A DNA stretch of 37,746 nucleotides from Inquilinus limosus MP06. GTDB lineage: Bacteria > Pseudomonadota > Alphaproteobacteria > DSM-16000 > Inquilinaceae. The first letter of the stretch is position 1. Every line of letters begins with the position of its first letter. Shown here one piece after another: positions 15,347-23,400 of the stretch. The stretch is from contig NZ_JANX01000004.1 of the NCBI RefSeq assembly GCF_000767795.1, positions 1 to 37,746 of the forward strand, given 5' to 3'. A program made the position numbers and the translations under genes. The notes under the pieces were generated by a model. That model was not told where the DNA came from and ran no database searches. It saw nothing but the letters and a program-made list of their open reading frames with translations.

Positions 15347-17354
15347 GGATAGCCTCCGTTAATTGCTGCGACCCCGTCTGCACCTCCCCCTTCGCGGATG
15401 TCAACGGTGATCGCGCCTCTTCCACAAGTTTATGAAGCGCCTCGCCAAGGGCAAGGACTTCCTGCGCCTCGCCGCCCAGCCGGCGCAGGGCGACGCTGCG
15501 ACTCTCGGCCTCGCGCTTCCCGACCACGAGCATGAGCGGCACCTTGGTCAGGCTGTGCTCGCGCACCTTGTAGTTGATCTTCTCGTTGCGCAGGTCGATC
15601 TCGGCCCGGATCCCGGCCTGCCGCAGGGCGGCGTACACCTCCTGCGCGTAGCCGTCGGCCTCGCTGGTGATGGTCGTGACCACCGCCTGCACCGGCGCCA
15701 GCCACAGCGGCAGCTTGCCGGCATAGTTCTCGATCAGGATGGCGATGAAGCGCTCCAGCGACCCGAGGATCGCCCGGTGCAGCATCACCGGCCGGTGCTT
15801 GGCCCCGTCCTCGCCGACATAGGTGGCGTCCAGCCGCTCCGGCAGCACGGAGTCGAACTGCAGCGTGCCGCACTGCCAGGTCCGGCCGATCGCGTCGGTC
15901 AGGTGGAACTCGATCTTCGGGCCGTAGAAGGCGCCTTCGCCCGGCAGCTCCTCGAACTCCAGCGCGGCCGCGATCAGCGCGTCGCGCAGCGCCTGCTCGG
16001 CGATGTCCCACTGCTGGTCCGACCCGGCGCGCACGTCGGGGCGCAGCGCCAGCTTCACCGCCACGTCCGGGAAGCCGAGATCGCGATAGACCTCGTATTG
16101 CAGGGCGATGTAGCGCGCCGCCTCCGACACCGACTGCTCCTCGGTGCAGAAGATATGGGCGTCGTCCTGGGTGAAGGCGCGCACCCGCATCAGCCCGTGC
16201 AGCGCGCCAGACGGCTCGTTGCGGTGGCAGCTGCCGAACTCCGCCATGCGGATCGGCAGGTCGCGGTAGCTGACGATGCCCTGGTTGAAGATCTGCACAT
16301 GGCAGGGACAGTTCATCGGCTTGATGCCGGCCAGGCGCTCGGGCGAGCCGTCCTCCTTCTGGCCGATCGCTACCTTGAACATGTTGTCGCCATACATGTC
16401 CCAGTGGCCGGACGCCTTGAACAGGCTGGAATCGACCAGCTGCGGCGTCTTCACCTCGACATAGTCGGCGCGGGCCAGCTTCTCGCGGATGTAGTTCTCC
16501 AGCGTCCGGTACAGGGTCCAGCCCTTCGGATGCCAGAACACGCTGCCGGCCGCCTCCTCCTGCAGATGGAACAGGTCCATCTCGCGGCCCAGCTTGCGGT
16601 GGTCGCGGCGCTCCGCCTCCGCCAGCTGGTGCAGATAGGCGTCCAGCTCCTTCTGGTCGCGCCAGGCGGTGCCGTAGATCCGCTGCAGCATGGCGTTGCG
16701 GTGGTCGCCGCGCCAGTAGGCACCGGCCACCTTCATCAGCTTGAAGCCCTGCCCCACCCCGCCGGTCGTCGGCATGTGCGGGCCGCGGCACAAATCCAGC
16801 CAGTCGCCCTGGCGGTAGACCGAGATGGTCTCGCTCTCCGGCAGGTCCTGGATGATCTCGGCCTTGTACTTCTCGCCCTTGGCCTTGAAGAACTCGATCG
16901 CCTCGGTCCGGTCCCACTCCTCGCGGGTGAAGGCGGCGTTGCGAGCGATGATCTGGCGCATCTTCGCCTCGATCTTCTCCAGATCGTCGGGCGTGAACGG
17001 CTCGTCGCGGGCGAAGTCGTAGTAGAAGCCGTTCTCGATCGCCGGGCCGATCGTGACCTGGGTGCCGGGATACAGCTCCTGCACCGCCTCGGCCATGACA
17101 TGCGCGGCGTCGTGCCGGATCAGCTCCAGCGCCTCGGGCGAGCTGCGGGTGACGATGCCGACCTTGGCATCGCGGTCGACCACGGTCGACAGGTCCTTGA
17201 GCTTGCCGTCGACGGTCATGGCGATCGCCGCCTTGGCCAGGCTCTTGGAGATGTCGCCGGCGATGTCGGCGCCCGTCATCGGGCGGTCGAAGCGGCGGAC
17301 CGCGCCGTCGGGCAGGGTGATGGCGATGCCGCCAGGGCTCGACACCTCGGCCAT
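15339..17354 (-). CDS. thrS: Threonyl-tRNA synthetase
   Basis: The 671-residue class II synthetase charges tRNA-Thr. The domains in order are TGS (about residues 8-68, [21 protein letters not shown]), the editing domain with HDAAH and the SAD motif ([27 protein letters not shown]), the catalytic core with the zinc Cys in [11 protein letters not shown] and motif 2 ([30 protein letters not shown]), motif 3 [17 protein letters not shown], and the anticodon-binding domain ([12 protein letters not shown]). All key residues are present. The ATG at 17354 begins the TGS domain correctly; the ribosome site is weak (GGA). The stop overlaps the beginning of infC by eight bases, so the two are co-transcribed and probably coupled. 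Confidence 0.98.
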   Translation of the reverse strand: MAEVSSPGGIAITLPDGAVRRFDRPMTGADIAGDISKSLAKAAIAMTVDGKLKDLSTVVDRDAKVGIVTRSSPEALELIRHDAAHVMAEAVQELYPGTQVTIGPAIENGFYYDFARDEPFTPDDLEKIEAKMRQIIARNAAFTREEWDRTEAIEFFKAKGEKYKAEIIQDLPESETISVYRQGDWLDLCRGPHMPTTGGVGQGFKLMKVAGAYWRGDHRNAMLQRIYGTAWRDQKELDAYLHQLAEAERRDHRKLGREMDLFHLQEEAAGSVFWHPKGWTLYRTLENYIREKLARADYVEVKTPQLVDSSLFKASGHWDMYGDNMFKVAIGQKEDGSPERLAGIKPMNCPCHVQIFNQGIVSYRDLPIRMAEFGSCHRNEPSGALHGLMRVRAFTQDDAHIFCTEEQSVSEAARYIALQYEVYRDLGFPDVAVKLALRPDVRAGSDQQWDIAEQALRDALIAAALEFEELPGEGAFYGPKIEFHLTDAIGRTWQCGTLQFDSVLPERLDATYVGEDGAKHRPVMLHRAILGSLERFIAILIENYAGKLPLWLAPVQAVVTTITSEADGYAQEVYAALRQAGIRAEIDLRNEKINYKVREHSLTKVPLMLVVGKREAESRSVALRRLGGEAQEVLALGEALHKLVEEARSPLTSAKGEVQTGSQQLTEAIHS
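15353..15357 (-). promoter_or_regulatory. Shine-Dalgarno site that fixes the infC start
   Basis: On the minus strand GGAGG (15357-15353) lies six bases before ATA at 15346, inside the thrS coding end. No ATG, GTG or TTG in the infC frame lies at a usable distance. This site is the main argument for the rare ATA start. Confidence 0.75.
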
Positions 17355-17441
17355 GTTTCTATCCACGTTCAGTCGTCCGGAGAGGGCGAGGCACTGTAAG
17401 GGGCAGGGATAGCCTGTCAAGCGGCCCGGGCAACGGCGCTC

Positions 17442-18449
17442 TCATGCCGCCTGCGACGGCGGCGACGCCTGGCGCATCACCCGCGGCGGCTTGATCGGCC
17501 GCTTCGGCGTCAGGCGCCAGCGCTTGTGCAGCCACAGCCACTGCTCGGGCCGGGCGCGGATCCAGGCCTCGACCACGCGGTTCAGCCGGATCACCCCCTC
17601 CTCCACATCGGCCTTGCGGTCGCCGGTGCGGGGGATGTCGAGCGGCGGGTCGATCACCGCGCGATAGCGGGCGCCGCGGGTGCGCTCGACCCGCATCGGC
17701 AGCAGCGCGCAGTTGAAGTGGTAGGCCATCTCGACCGCGGCCGGCGAGGTCAGCGCGTCCTGGCCGATGAACGGCACCTTCAAGCCGCCGGTATAGCGCT
17801 GGTCGACCATCACGCCCAGCACGCCGCCATTGCGCAGCAGGCCGAGGGCGCGGCGGGCGTCGTTGCCGGCCATCCGCTTTTCCAGGAGGCCGGTGCCCAG
17901 CGACAGGCGCACGCCGCGGACCAGGCGGTCGACCAGACGGTTGTTCAGCGGCCGCACGAAGATGGTCAGCGGCGCGCCATGGCGGGTGGCGACGATCGGG
18001 CCGGCCTCCCAGTTGCCGAAATGGGCCAGCGCCATGATCACCGGCCGGCCGTCGGCCCGCGCCGCCTCGTAGTTCTCGATCCCGTCGACGGTGATCCGGT
18101 CGGCCCGGCGCGTCTCCCGCCGGGCGAGCGACCGCAGATGCGGATACTCGCCGAGCACCCGGCCGAGATTGTCCCACATCCCGGTGAGGATCCTGCGCCG
18201 TTCCTTCGCCGTCAGCTCCGGCATCACCAACTGCAGGTTGCGATCGCCGTGCCGGGTGGCGCCGATGCGCATGCCGATGGTGCGCGCCACCCAGGACCCG
18301 ATGTCCGAGGCGATGTCGATCGGCACGCAGCGCAGCACGCCGTAGGCGGTGTAGGCCAGCGCCGCCTGCAGCGGATGCACGACATAGCTCCGCACCAGGC
18401 GCGGCCATGCCTTCCGCAGTTGTTTCAGTCTGTCGCGCAGTCCGCTCAT
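17442..18449 (-). CDS. LpxL/HtrB-like lipid A (lysophospholipid) acyltransferase
   Basis: The 335-residue inner-membrane enzyme belongs to the family that adds secondary acyl chains to lipid A. The H-x4-D/E catalytic motif is ALAHFGNWE. Other family blocks are LTIFVRPLNNRLVDRLV, GGVLGVMVDQRYTGGLKVPFIGQDALTSPAAVEMA and WIRARPEQWLWLHKRW. The N-terminus carries the membrane-associated helix (HPLQAALAYTAYGVLRCV). Which acyl chain and position it serves cannot be told. ATG 18449 is used; no strong ribosome site is visible. It lies upstream of thrS on the same strand and at the left edge of the glycan locus, which suits an envelope role. Confidence 0.88.
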   Translation of the reverse strand: MSGLRDRLKQLRKAWPRLVRSYVVHPLQAALAYTAYGVLRCVPIDIASDIGSWVARTIGMRIGATRHGDRNLQLVMPELTAKERRRILTGMWDNLGRVLGEYPHLRSLARRETRRADRITVDGIENYEAARADGRPVIMALAHFGNWEAGPIVATRHGAPLTIFVRPLNNRLVDRLVRGVRLSLGTGLLEKRMAGNDARRALGLLRNGGVLGVMVDQRYTGGLKVPFIGQDALTSPAAVEMAYHFNCALLPMRVERTRGARYRAVIDPPLDIPRTGDRKADVEEGVIRLNRVVEAWIRARPEQWLWLHKRWRLTPKRPIKPPRVMRQASPPSQAA

Positions 18450-18642
18450 CAGCAGGAAATCGGGGAATCGGGAATTGCTCTACGCGGAAATTGGGAATGT
18501 TGCCGGACAAAGGCAAGTTCAAGGCAGACCCGAGGATCAGCCATGCGCGGGAGGCCGGCCCGCCGGGCGCGGCGGCAGGTCGCTTGAGCCGGACCGGACC
18601 TGCATGCTAACTCGGCTGACAAGCAACGGAAATACGCTCCCG

Positions 18643-19365
18643 ATGGTCAACGTCATCTGCGCCAAATGGGGCCCGAAATACGGCCCCGAATACGTCAACC
18701 GGCTGAAGGCGATGGTCAGCCGCAACCTGGCGCGGCCGCACCGCTTTGTCTGCTTCACCGACGACCCGACCGGCCTCGACCCCGATGTCGAGCATTTCCC
18801 GATGCCGGTGCTGCCGGTGCCGGAGCCGCACTGCAACCTGCCCTGGCGCAAGGTGACGCTGTTCGGCCAGCCGCTCGGCGACCTCGAGGGGCCGACGCTG
18901 TTCCTCGACCTCGACATCGTCATCGTCGACAGCCTGGACCCGTTCTTCGACCATCCCGGCCGGTTCTGCGTGATCCACAACTGGACCCACCCGGACCGCC
19001 GCGTCGGCAACACCTCGGTGTACCGCTTCGACATCGGGGCGCATCAAGACGTGCTGGACAACCTGGTCGCCAACCACCGCCAGATCTTCGCCCGGTACCG
19101 CAACTCGCAGACCTATGTCTCCGACCATATCGGCGAGATCACCTGGTGGCCCGAGGCCTGGTGCGTGAGCTTCAAGAAGCACTGCATGCCCGGCGGTCCC
19201 CTCGGCCTGTTCAACTGGTTCATGACCCCGCGCCGGCCGGAGGGATCCCGCATCGTGGTGTTCCACGGCGATCCGAAGCCCGAATACGCGATCAGCGGAC
19301 ACTGGCCCGGGCGCTGGTCGAAGCATGTGCGGCCCACCCCCTGGGTCGCCGAGCATTGGGGCTGA
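18643..19365 (+). CDS. Glycosyltransferase-like protein (DxD, GT-A type)
   Basis: The 240-residue protein starts MVNVICAKWGPKYGPEYVNRL and has a nucleotide-sugar-binding DxD motif in TLFLDLDIVIVDSLDPFF. Late segments include ITWWPEAWCVSFKKHC and IVVFHGDPKP. The layout resembles small GT-A fold enzymes (GT8-like) that transfer a sugar from a nucleotide donor; acceptor and donor are unknown. There is no membrane segment. ATG 18643 gives the natural first beta strand; ATG 18604 is an alternative adding 13 residues. It is divergent from the acyltransferase and runs toward the ELM1-family gene, both on the plus strand. Confidence 0.7.
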   Translation: MVNVICAKWGPKYGPEYVNRLKAMVSRNLARPHRFVCFTDDPTGLDPDVEHFPMPVLPVPEPHCNLPWRKVTLFGQPLGDLEGPTLFLDLDIVIVDSLDPFFDHPGRFCVIHNWTHPDRRVGNTSVYRFDIGAHQDVLDNLVANHRQIFARYRNSQTYVSDHIGEITWWPEAWCVSFKKHCMPGGPLGLFNWFMTPRRPEGSRIVVFHGDPKPEYAISGHWPGRWSKHVRPTPWVAEHWG

Positions 19366-19531
19366 GAGACCATTTGGAACCGGGCCGGCGCGGCCGTCTG
19401 ATCGCGGCTTCTCCGCTTCCGGTGCTCACGGACATCATGTCCGCTGCGCGCCGGTTCTCGAAGCCACCACCAGCCGACTCACGCCACCCCGTTTCCAAAC
19501 GGTCTCTCGGACCGCTCCGGTGCGCGCGGCG

Positions 19532-20539
19532 ATGACCGACCCGATCTCCGCGATCCGCTGCTGGATCGTCAGCGAAAGCAAGGCCGGCACCATCGCCCAG
19601 TGCCGCGGCGTGGCCGAGAAGCTGGGCGTCTCGGCCGAGACGCGCCTGGTGCAGCGGCCGGACCCGGCCAGGCGCGGCCTGGCGCGGCGCCTGAACCGCC
19701 GCTGGACCCATATCCGCAATGTCCATCTGAACCGGATCCGGCCGCCCTGGCCGGAGCTCGCGATCTCCTGCGGCCGGCAGGCGGAGCCGGCGGTGATGGC
19801 CGCGACGCGCCGCTCCGGCGGGTCGATCTTCACGGTGCATCTTCAGGTCCCGACCGTCGGCTTCCACCGGTTCGACCTGTGCTTCGTCGGCCGGCACGAC
19901 TGGCGGCCGGAGTTCGACGGCCGCGACGATGTCCTGCCGATGGTGGGCGCGCCGCATCGCGTCGACACGGCGACGGTGGCCAGCCATCGCGCCGCGGCGG
20001 AGCAGCGCTTCGGCACTCTGCCCGGCCGCCGCGCGGCGGTGATGATCGGCGGGCCGAATCCCGGTTACGGCTATTCGTCGGAGCGCATCGACGCGATCAT
20101 CGCCCAGCTCCGCGGGCTGCAGGCGGAGGGGTGGAGCCTGCTGGTCACGACCTCGCGCCGCTCCGACCCCGCCGTGCTGCCGCGGCTGCAGCAGGCGCTG
20201 GCCGGCGACCGCGGCTTCGTCTGGGACCGGACCGGGGAGAGCCCCTATTTCCAGTACCTGGCGATCGCCGATGCCGTGCTGGTGACGGTGGATTCGATCA
20301 CCATGACCTGCGAGGCGGCCTCGACCGGTCTGCCGGTGTTCTCGATCCCCCTGGACGAGAAACCAGGCCCCTATCTCGACAAGTTCCATCGCTTCCATCG
20401 GGACATGCAGGAGACGCTCGCCGTCACCCGGCCCTTCGCCGGCACGATCGAGCCCTATGCCTACACGCCGCTGGACGAGGCCGGCCGCATCGCCGGGATC
20501 ATTCGCGACCGACTGGCCGCCCGGACGCGGCGTCCCTGA
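19532..20539 (+). CDS. Mitochondrial fission ELM1 family protein (glycosyltransferase-like)
   Basis: The 335-residue protein matches the ELM1 family (PF06258): IRCWIVSESKAGTIAQCRGVAEKLG, LAISCGRQAEPAVMAA, VHLQVPTVGFHRFDLCFVGRHDWRPE, VMIGGPNPGYGYSSERI, LLVTTSRRSDPAV and VLVTVDSITMTCEAASTGLPVFSIPL. Plant ELM1 helps recruit the mitochondrial fission GTPase, but bacteria have no such target. The two-domain layout with a late VTVDSITMTCEAASTG site resembles GT-B glycosyltransferases, and its place in a glycan locus supports a sugar-transfer role (inference). ATG 19532 is used; GTG 19520 is possible. Its stop directly abuts the stop of the convergent gene at 20540. Confidence 0.85.
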   Translation: MTDPISAIRCWIVSESKAGTIAQCRGVAEKLGVSAETRLVQRPDPARRGLARRLNRRWTHIRNVHLNRIRPPWPELAISCGRQAEPAVMAATRRSGGSIFTVHLQVPTVGFHRFDLCFVGRHDWRPEFDGRDDVLPMVGAPHRVDTATVASHRAAAEQRFGTLPGRRAAVMIGGPNPGYGYSSERIDAIIAQLRGLQAEGWSLLVTTSRRSDPAVLPRLQQALAGDRGFVWDRTGESPYFQYLAIADAVLVTVDSITMTCEAASTGLPVFSIPLDEKPGPYLDKFHRFHRDMQETLAVTRPFAGTIEPYAYTPLDEAGRIAGIIRDRLAARTRRP

Positions 20540-21448
20540 TCAGCCCCTCCAGCGGGCCACACGGCGGCGCCAGCGCCGGCGCGCATGATCCAGCTGCTCG
20601 CGCAGCATGCCGCGCGGCGTCACCGCCGCCGGCAGGGTGAAGGGCTCGGCGATCGCCACCGGCACCCGGTCGTGCGGCAGGTCGAGCAGCCGGGCGAAGG
20701 GCTCGCCGGTTGCGATCTCCTCCGCCGTCCACTGGCACCAGGCCAGGCGTTCGAACACCGGTTCGCGCTCCGGATAGGCCGGCCGGTCGACATCGGTGCC
20801 GCGCCGGCACAGCTCGTGGCAGATCAGGGTCGGGCCGCAATAGAAGGCCGGCACGCCGGCGATCAGCCCCTTGATCGCGGCGGTGCTGGTCCAGGTCACG
20901 GTGCACCAGGCGCCGCGCAGCTGGTCCGCCAGCGGCACCGTCGTCTTGCGCGTCCGCCGCAGCACCGGGCGCCGGGTCGGCAGCGTCAGGCTGTAGTCCC
21001 AGCCTTCCGGCATGCGCCGGAAATCCTGCTCCGCCCCCTTCAGCTTCTGGCCGATGACCAGGACATGGTCGCCCCCGCGATTCCAGTCCTGCATCGGCAC
21101 GTCCCAGCCGCGCCATCGCTCCGGGCCGCCGGCGGGGAACCGCCCCTCGCCGTTCCAGCCGTCCAGCGCCACCTGGAAGAAGCGCCACGGGCCGATCGGC
21201 GACAGCCAGCCATTCTCCATCACGATCGCCCGGCCGCCGGCCGCCTTGATCGTGCGCAGCGCCGCCAGGCGGTCGGTGCCCAGGAAGGGCGACCAGCAGA
21301 TCAGCACGTCGTCCGGCCCGGCGTCGCGGTCGGGCATGCCGATCGTGACCGGGCCGAGCCGCCGCGCGCCGGCCGCCACCTCCTCATAGGGCTTGACGTT
21401 GATCTGCCTGGGAGACGGCGGATCGCCAAGGACGATGAAGATGCGCAT
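20540..21448 (-). CDS. Unrecognised GT-B/KpsS-like protein, paralog A
   Basis: The 302-residue soluble protein is the first of three related proteins in this locus. Shared blocks are VLICWSPF (about 48-55), AIVMENGWLSP (74-84), FQVALDGWNGEGRFP, MPEGWDYSLTLPTRRP, TWTSTAAIKGLIAGVPAFYCGP (185-206), YPEREPVFERLAWCQWTAEEIATGEPFARLLDLPHD (225-260). The block with Ser/Thr before a helix and GVPAFYCGP resembles the nucleotide-sugar site of capsule-type transferases (KpsS/KpsC), so a role in adding a sugar such as Kdo is suggested but not proven. ATG 21448 follows a GGGGGGCGG tract. Paralog B ends 16 bp upstream of this start. Confidence 0.6.
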   Translation of the reverse strand: MRIFIVLGDPPSPRQINVKPYEEVAAGARRLGPVTIGMPDRDAGPDDVLICWSPFLGTDRLAALRTIKAAGGRAIVMENGWLSPIGPWRFFQVALDGWNGEGRFPAGGPERWRGWDVPMQDWNRGGDHVLVIGQKLKGAEQDFRRMPEGWDYSLTLPTRRPVLRRTRKTTVPLADQLRGAWCTVTWTSTAAIKGLIAGVPAFYCGPTLICHELCRRGTDVDRPAYPEREPVFERLAWCQWTAEEIATGEPFARLLDLPHDRVPVAIAEPFTLPAAVTPRGMLREQLDHARRRWRRRVARWRG

Positions 21449-21464
21449 ACGGCCGCCCCCCGGT

Positions 21465-22355
21465 TCAGGACATGCCGAGCCGCCGGCGGACCGGATGGCC
21501 CCCGGGCAGGCGGAGGGCGAGGTCGCGGACCCTGCCGAGCAGCGTGAAGTGCGGACGGACCGCCTCGGGCTCCGGCAGCGTCACCGGAGTGCCGTCATGC
21601 GGCAGGTCCAGCAGCCTCGCCAGCGGTTCGCCCGTTGCGATCTCGGCGGCGCTCCACTGGCACCACGCCAGGCGCTCGAACACCGGCTGGCGGTCGGGGT
21701 AGATCGGCGCCTCGACATCCAGGCCGGGCTTGGACAGCTCCGGGCACAGCGTGTTCGGGCCGCAATGGAAGGCCGGGATGCCGGCGACGAGCCCCTTGAT
21801 CGCTGCCGTGCTGGTCCAGGTCACGGTGCACCAGGCGCCGCGCAGATCGTCCTCCAGCGGGCGCGCCGCCCCCGGCATGCGGCGCAGCACCGGCCGCCGG
21901 GTCGGCAGCCGCAGGCTCTGCGCCCATCCCGGCGGCATGCGCCGGGCATCGCCGATCGACTGCGCCTTCTGCCCCAACACCAGGACATGCTCACCCTGCC
22001 GCTGCCAGTCCTGCAGCGGCACACCCCAGGACGCCCAGCGCGACGGCCCGCCCTCGGGGAAGCGGCCGGTGCCGTTCCAGCCGTCGAGTGCGAACTGGAA
22101 GTGGCGGACGCCGCCCGGCGGCGACAGCCAGCCATTCTCCAGGATCACCGCCCGCCCGCCGGCCGCCCGCACGTCGCGATACGCCGCCCAGCGCTTGGAC
22201 AGCCGGAAGGGCGACCAGGTGACCAGGACATCTCCGGGTTCGAACCGCTCCGGACGCTCGGTCGCGGTCGGCCCGAAGCGCTCGCAGGCGGCGATGCACT
22301 CACGCCACGGCTTGCGGTCGCCCTGTGGCAGATAGACGAAGAAGCGAGGCGTCAC
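21465..22355 (-). CDS. Unrecognised GT-B/KpsS-like protein, paralog B
   Basis: The 296-residue protein is similar to paralog A along its whole length: DVLVTWSPF, AVILENGWLSP, FQFALDGWNGTGRFPEGG, MPPGWAQSLRLPTRRPVLRR, the identical GAWCTVTWTSTAAIKGL, GIPAFHCGP, YPDRQPVFERLAWCQWSAAEIATGEPLARLLDLPHD. It differs most at the two ends. It starts with GTG at 22355 with no strong ribosome site. The tandem arrangement with paralog A (16-bp gap) suggests duplication followed by divergence, plausibly with each copy adding a different residue of the same glycan. Function is inference, as for paralog A. Confidence 0.6.
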   Translation of the reverse strand: MTPRFFVYLPQGDRKPWRECIAACERFGPTATERPERFEPGDVLVTWSPFRLSKRWAAYRDVRAAGGRAVILENGWLSPPGGVRHFQFALDGWNGTGRFPEGGPSRWASWGVPLQDWQRQGEHVLVLGQKAQSIGDARRMPPGWAQSLRLPTRRPVLRRMPGAARPLEDDLRGAWCTVTWTSTAAIKGLVAGIPAFHCGPNTLCPELSKPGLDVEAPIYPDRQPVFERLAWCQWSAAEIATGEPLARLLDLPHDGTPVTLPEPEAVRPHFTLLGRVRDLALRLPGGHPVRRRLGMS

Positions 22356-22428
22356 GCCGACTTTACCGGATTGTCATCTTGGCTGTCGGTATCCGACAAC
22401 TCGCCCGCCGGGGCAAGCCCGGCGGCGC

Positions 22429-23400
22429 TCAGGTGCCCGGTCCGGACATGGGGCGGCGGCGGAGCCCGACACCGGTGCGCTCGATCGCGGCCATGACCAG
22501 GGCCCGATGGATCTCGCTGTATTGCGGCCGGCGCGATGGGATCACATGATCCTCGGAATCACCGACATCCGACCGCGGCATGCAGACCGGCGTCCCGTCC
22601 ACCGGGATCAGCCCGGCCTGGCGGGCCACGTCGGCGATGGCGGCGGCATAGCCCCGGGATTCCCTGCATTGCGGATTCAGATAGGGACCGCTGGCATAGA
22701 GGCAGGTCAGGGACTGATCGCGGCAGAAATCGCCGATGCGGCGCAGCGATGCGGCGGCGTCCCGGCGCACCGCGCCGGGCTCGTAGGTTCGCGGATAGAG
22801 CGGTCCGCCGAAGCGGGCCGGATTCTGCGGCACGTAGTCGATCCGGGCGATGGCAGGGTCGATCGGCTCCCCCGTCACCGCGGCCTGCAGCATGCCGGCC
22901 GGGATGTCCCAGGTGGCGAGCGAGGACAGCATCTCCCGCGGCGGCACGTCGGCGAGGTCGCCCAGAGTCTCCGCCGTGTACAGCGCCCCGGGCCAGGACG
23001 GCTTGCGGCGCATCATGTCCAGCGTCTGCATCACCACGACGACGCGCGGCCGGGTCTCGCGCACCGCGCGCCGCAGCATGTTCAGCGTGCCCTCGAAGCC
23101 ATAGGTGCCGACCAGCGGCACCGACACCACCGAGAGGCCGAGCCGGCGGCTCCAGTCGCGGGCGTCGATGGAGTTGCCGAGCGAGCTGTCGCCGACCAGC
23201 AGGATGTCGACCTTGGGCGTGTCGTCGATCTTCTCGATCTGGTAGCGCAGCAGCTCGGATTCCCGCCATTCCGAGAGGCCGTGCCGCATGCCCCACAGCG
23301 ACAGCGCGCAGATCGCGGCCACCAGCGCCACGGCGGCCGCGGCGCCGGTCAGCAGGTAGCGTCGGGCGTCAGAAGCGGAAATAGATGAATTCGGAGACAT
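22429..23400 (-). CDS. Membrane-anchored SGNH/DltD-like protein paired with the MBOAT gene
   Basis: The 323-residue protein has one N-terminal membrane helix (YLLTGAAAAVALVAAICALSLWG) and then a presumably periplasmic domain beginning VDILLVGDSSLGNSIDA. GDS with Ser72 and the following Asn76 resemble blocks I of SGNH hydrolases. The later catalytic Asp-x-x-His is not clear; a GDSEDHVIPS stretch near the C-terminus is the only candidate. Partners of MBOAT acyltransferases are often of this type (DltD, AlgX/AlgJ-like, PatB) and pass the acyl group onto a polysaccharide. Its ATG at 23400 lies 32 bases inside the end of the MBOAT gene, which strongly suggests coupled expression and joint function. 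Confidence 0.7.
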   Translation of the reverse strand: MSPNSSISASDARRYLLTGAAAAVALVAAICALSLWGMRHGLSEWRESELLRYQIEKIDDTPKVDILLVGDSSLGNSIDARDWSRRLGLSVVSVPLVGTYGFEGTLNMLRRAVRETRPRVVVVMQTLDMMRRKPSWPGALYTAETLGDLADVPPREMLSSLATWDIPAGMLQAAVTGEPIDPAIARIDYVPQNPARFGGPLYPRTYEPGAVRRDAAASLRRIGDFCRDQSLTCLYASGPYLNPQCRESRGYAAAIADVARQAGLIPVDGTPVCMPRSDVGDSEDHVIPSRRPQYSEIHRALVMAAIERTGVGLRRRPMSGPGT

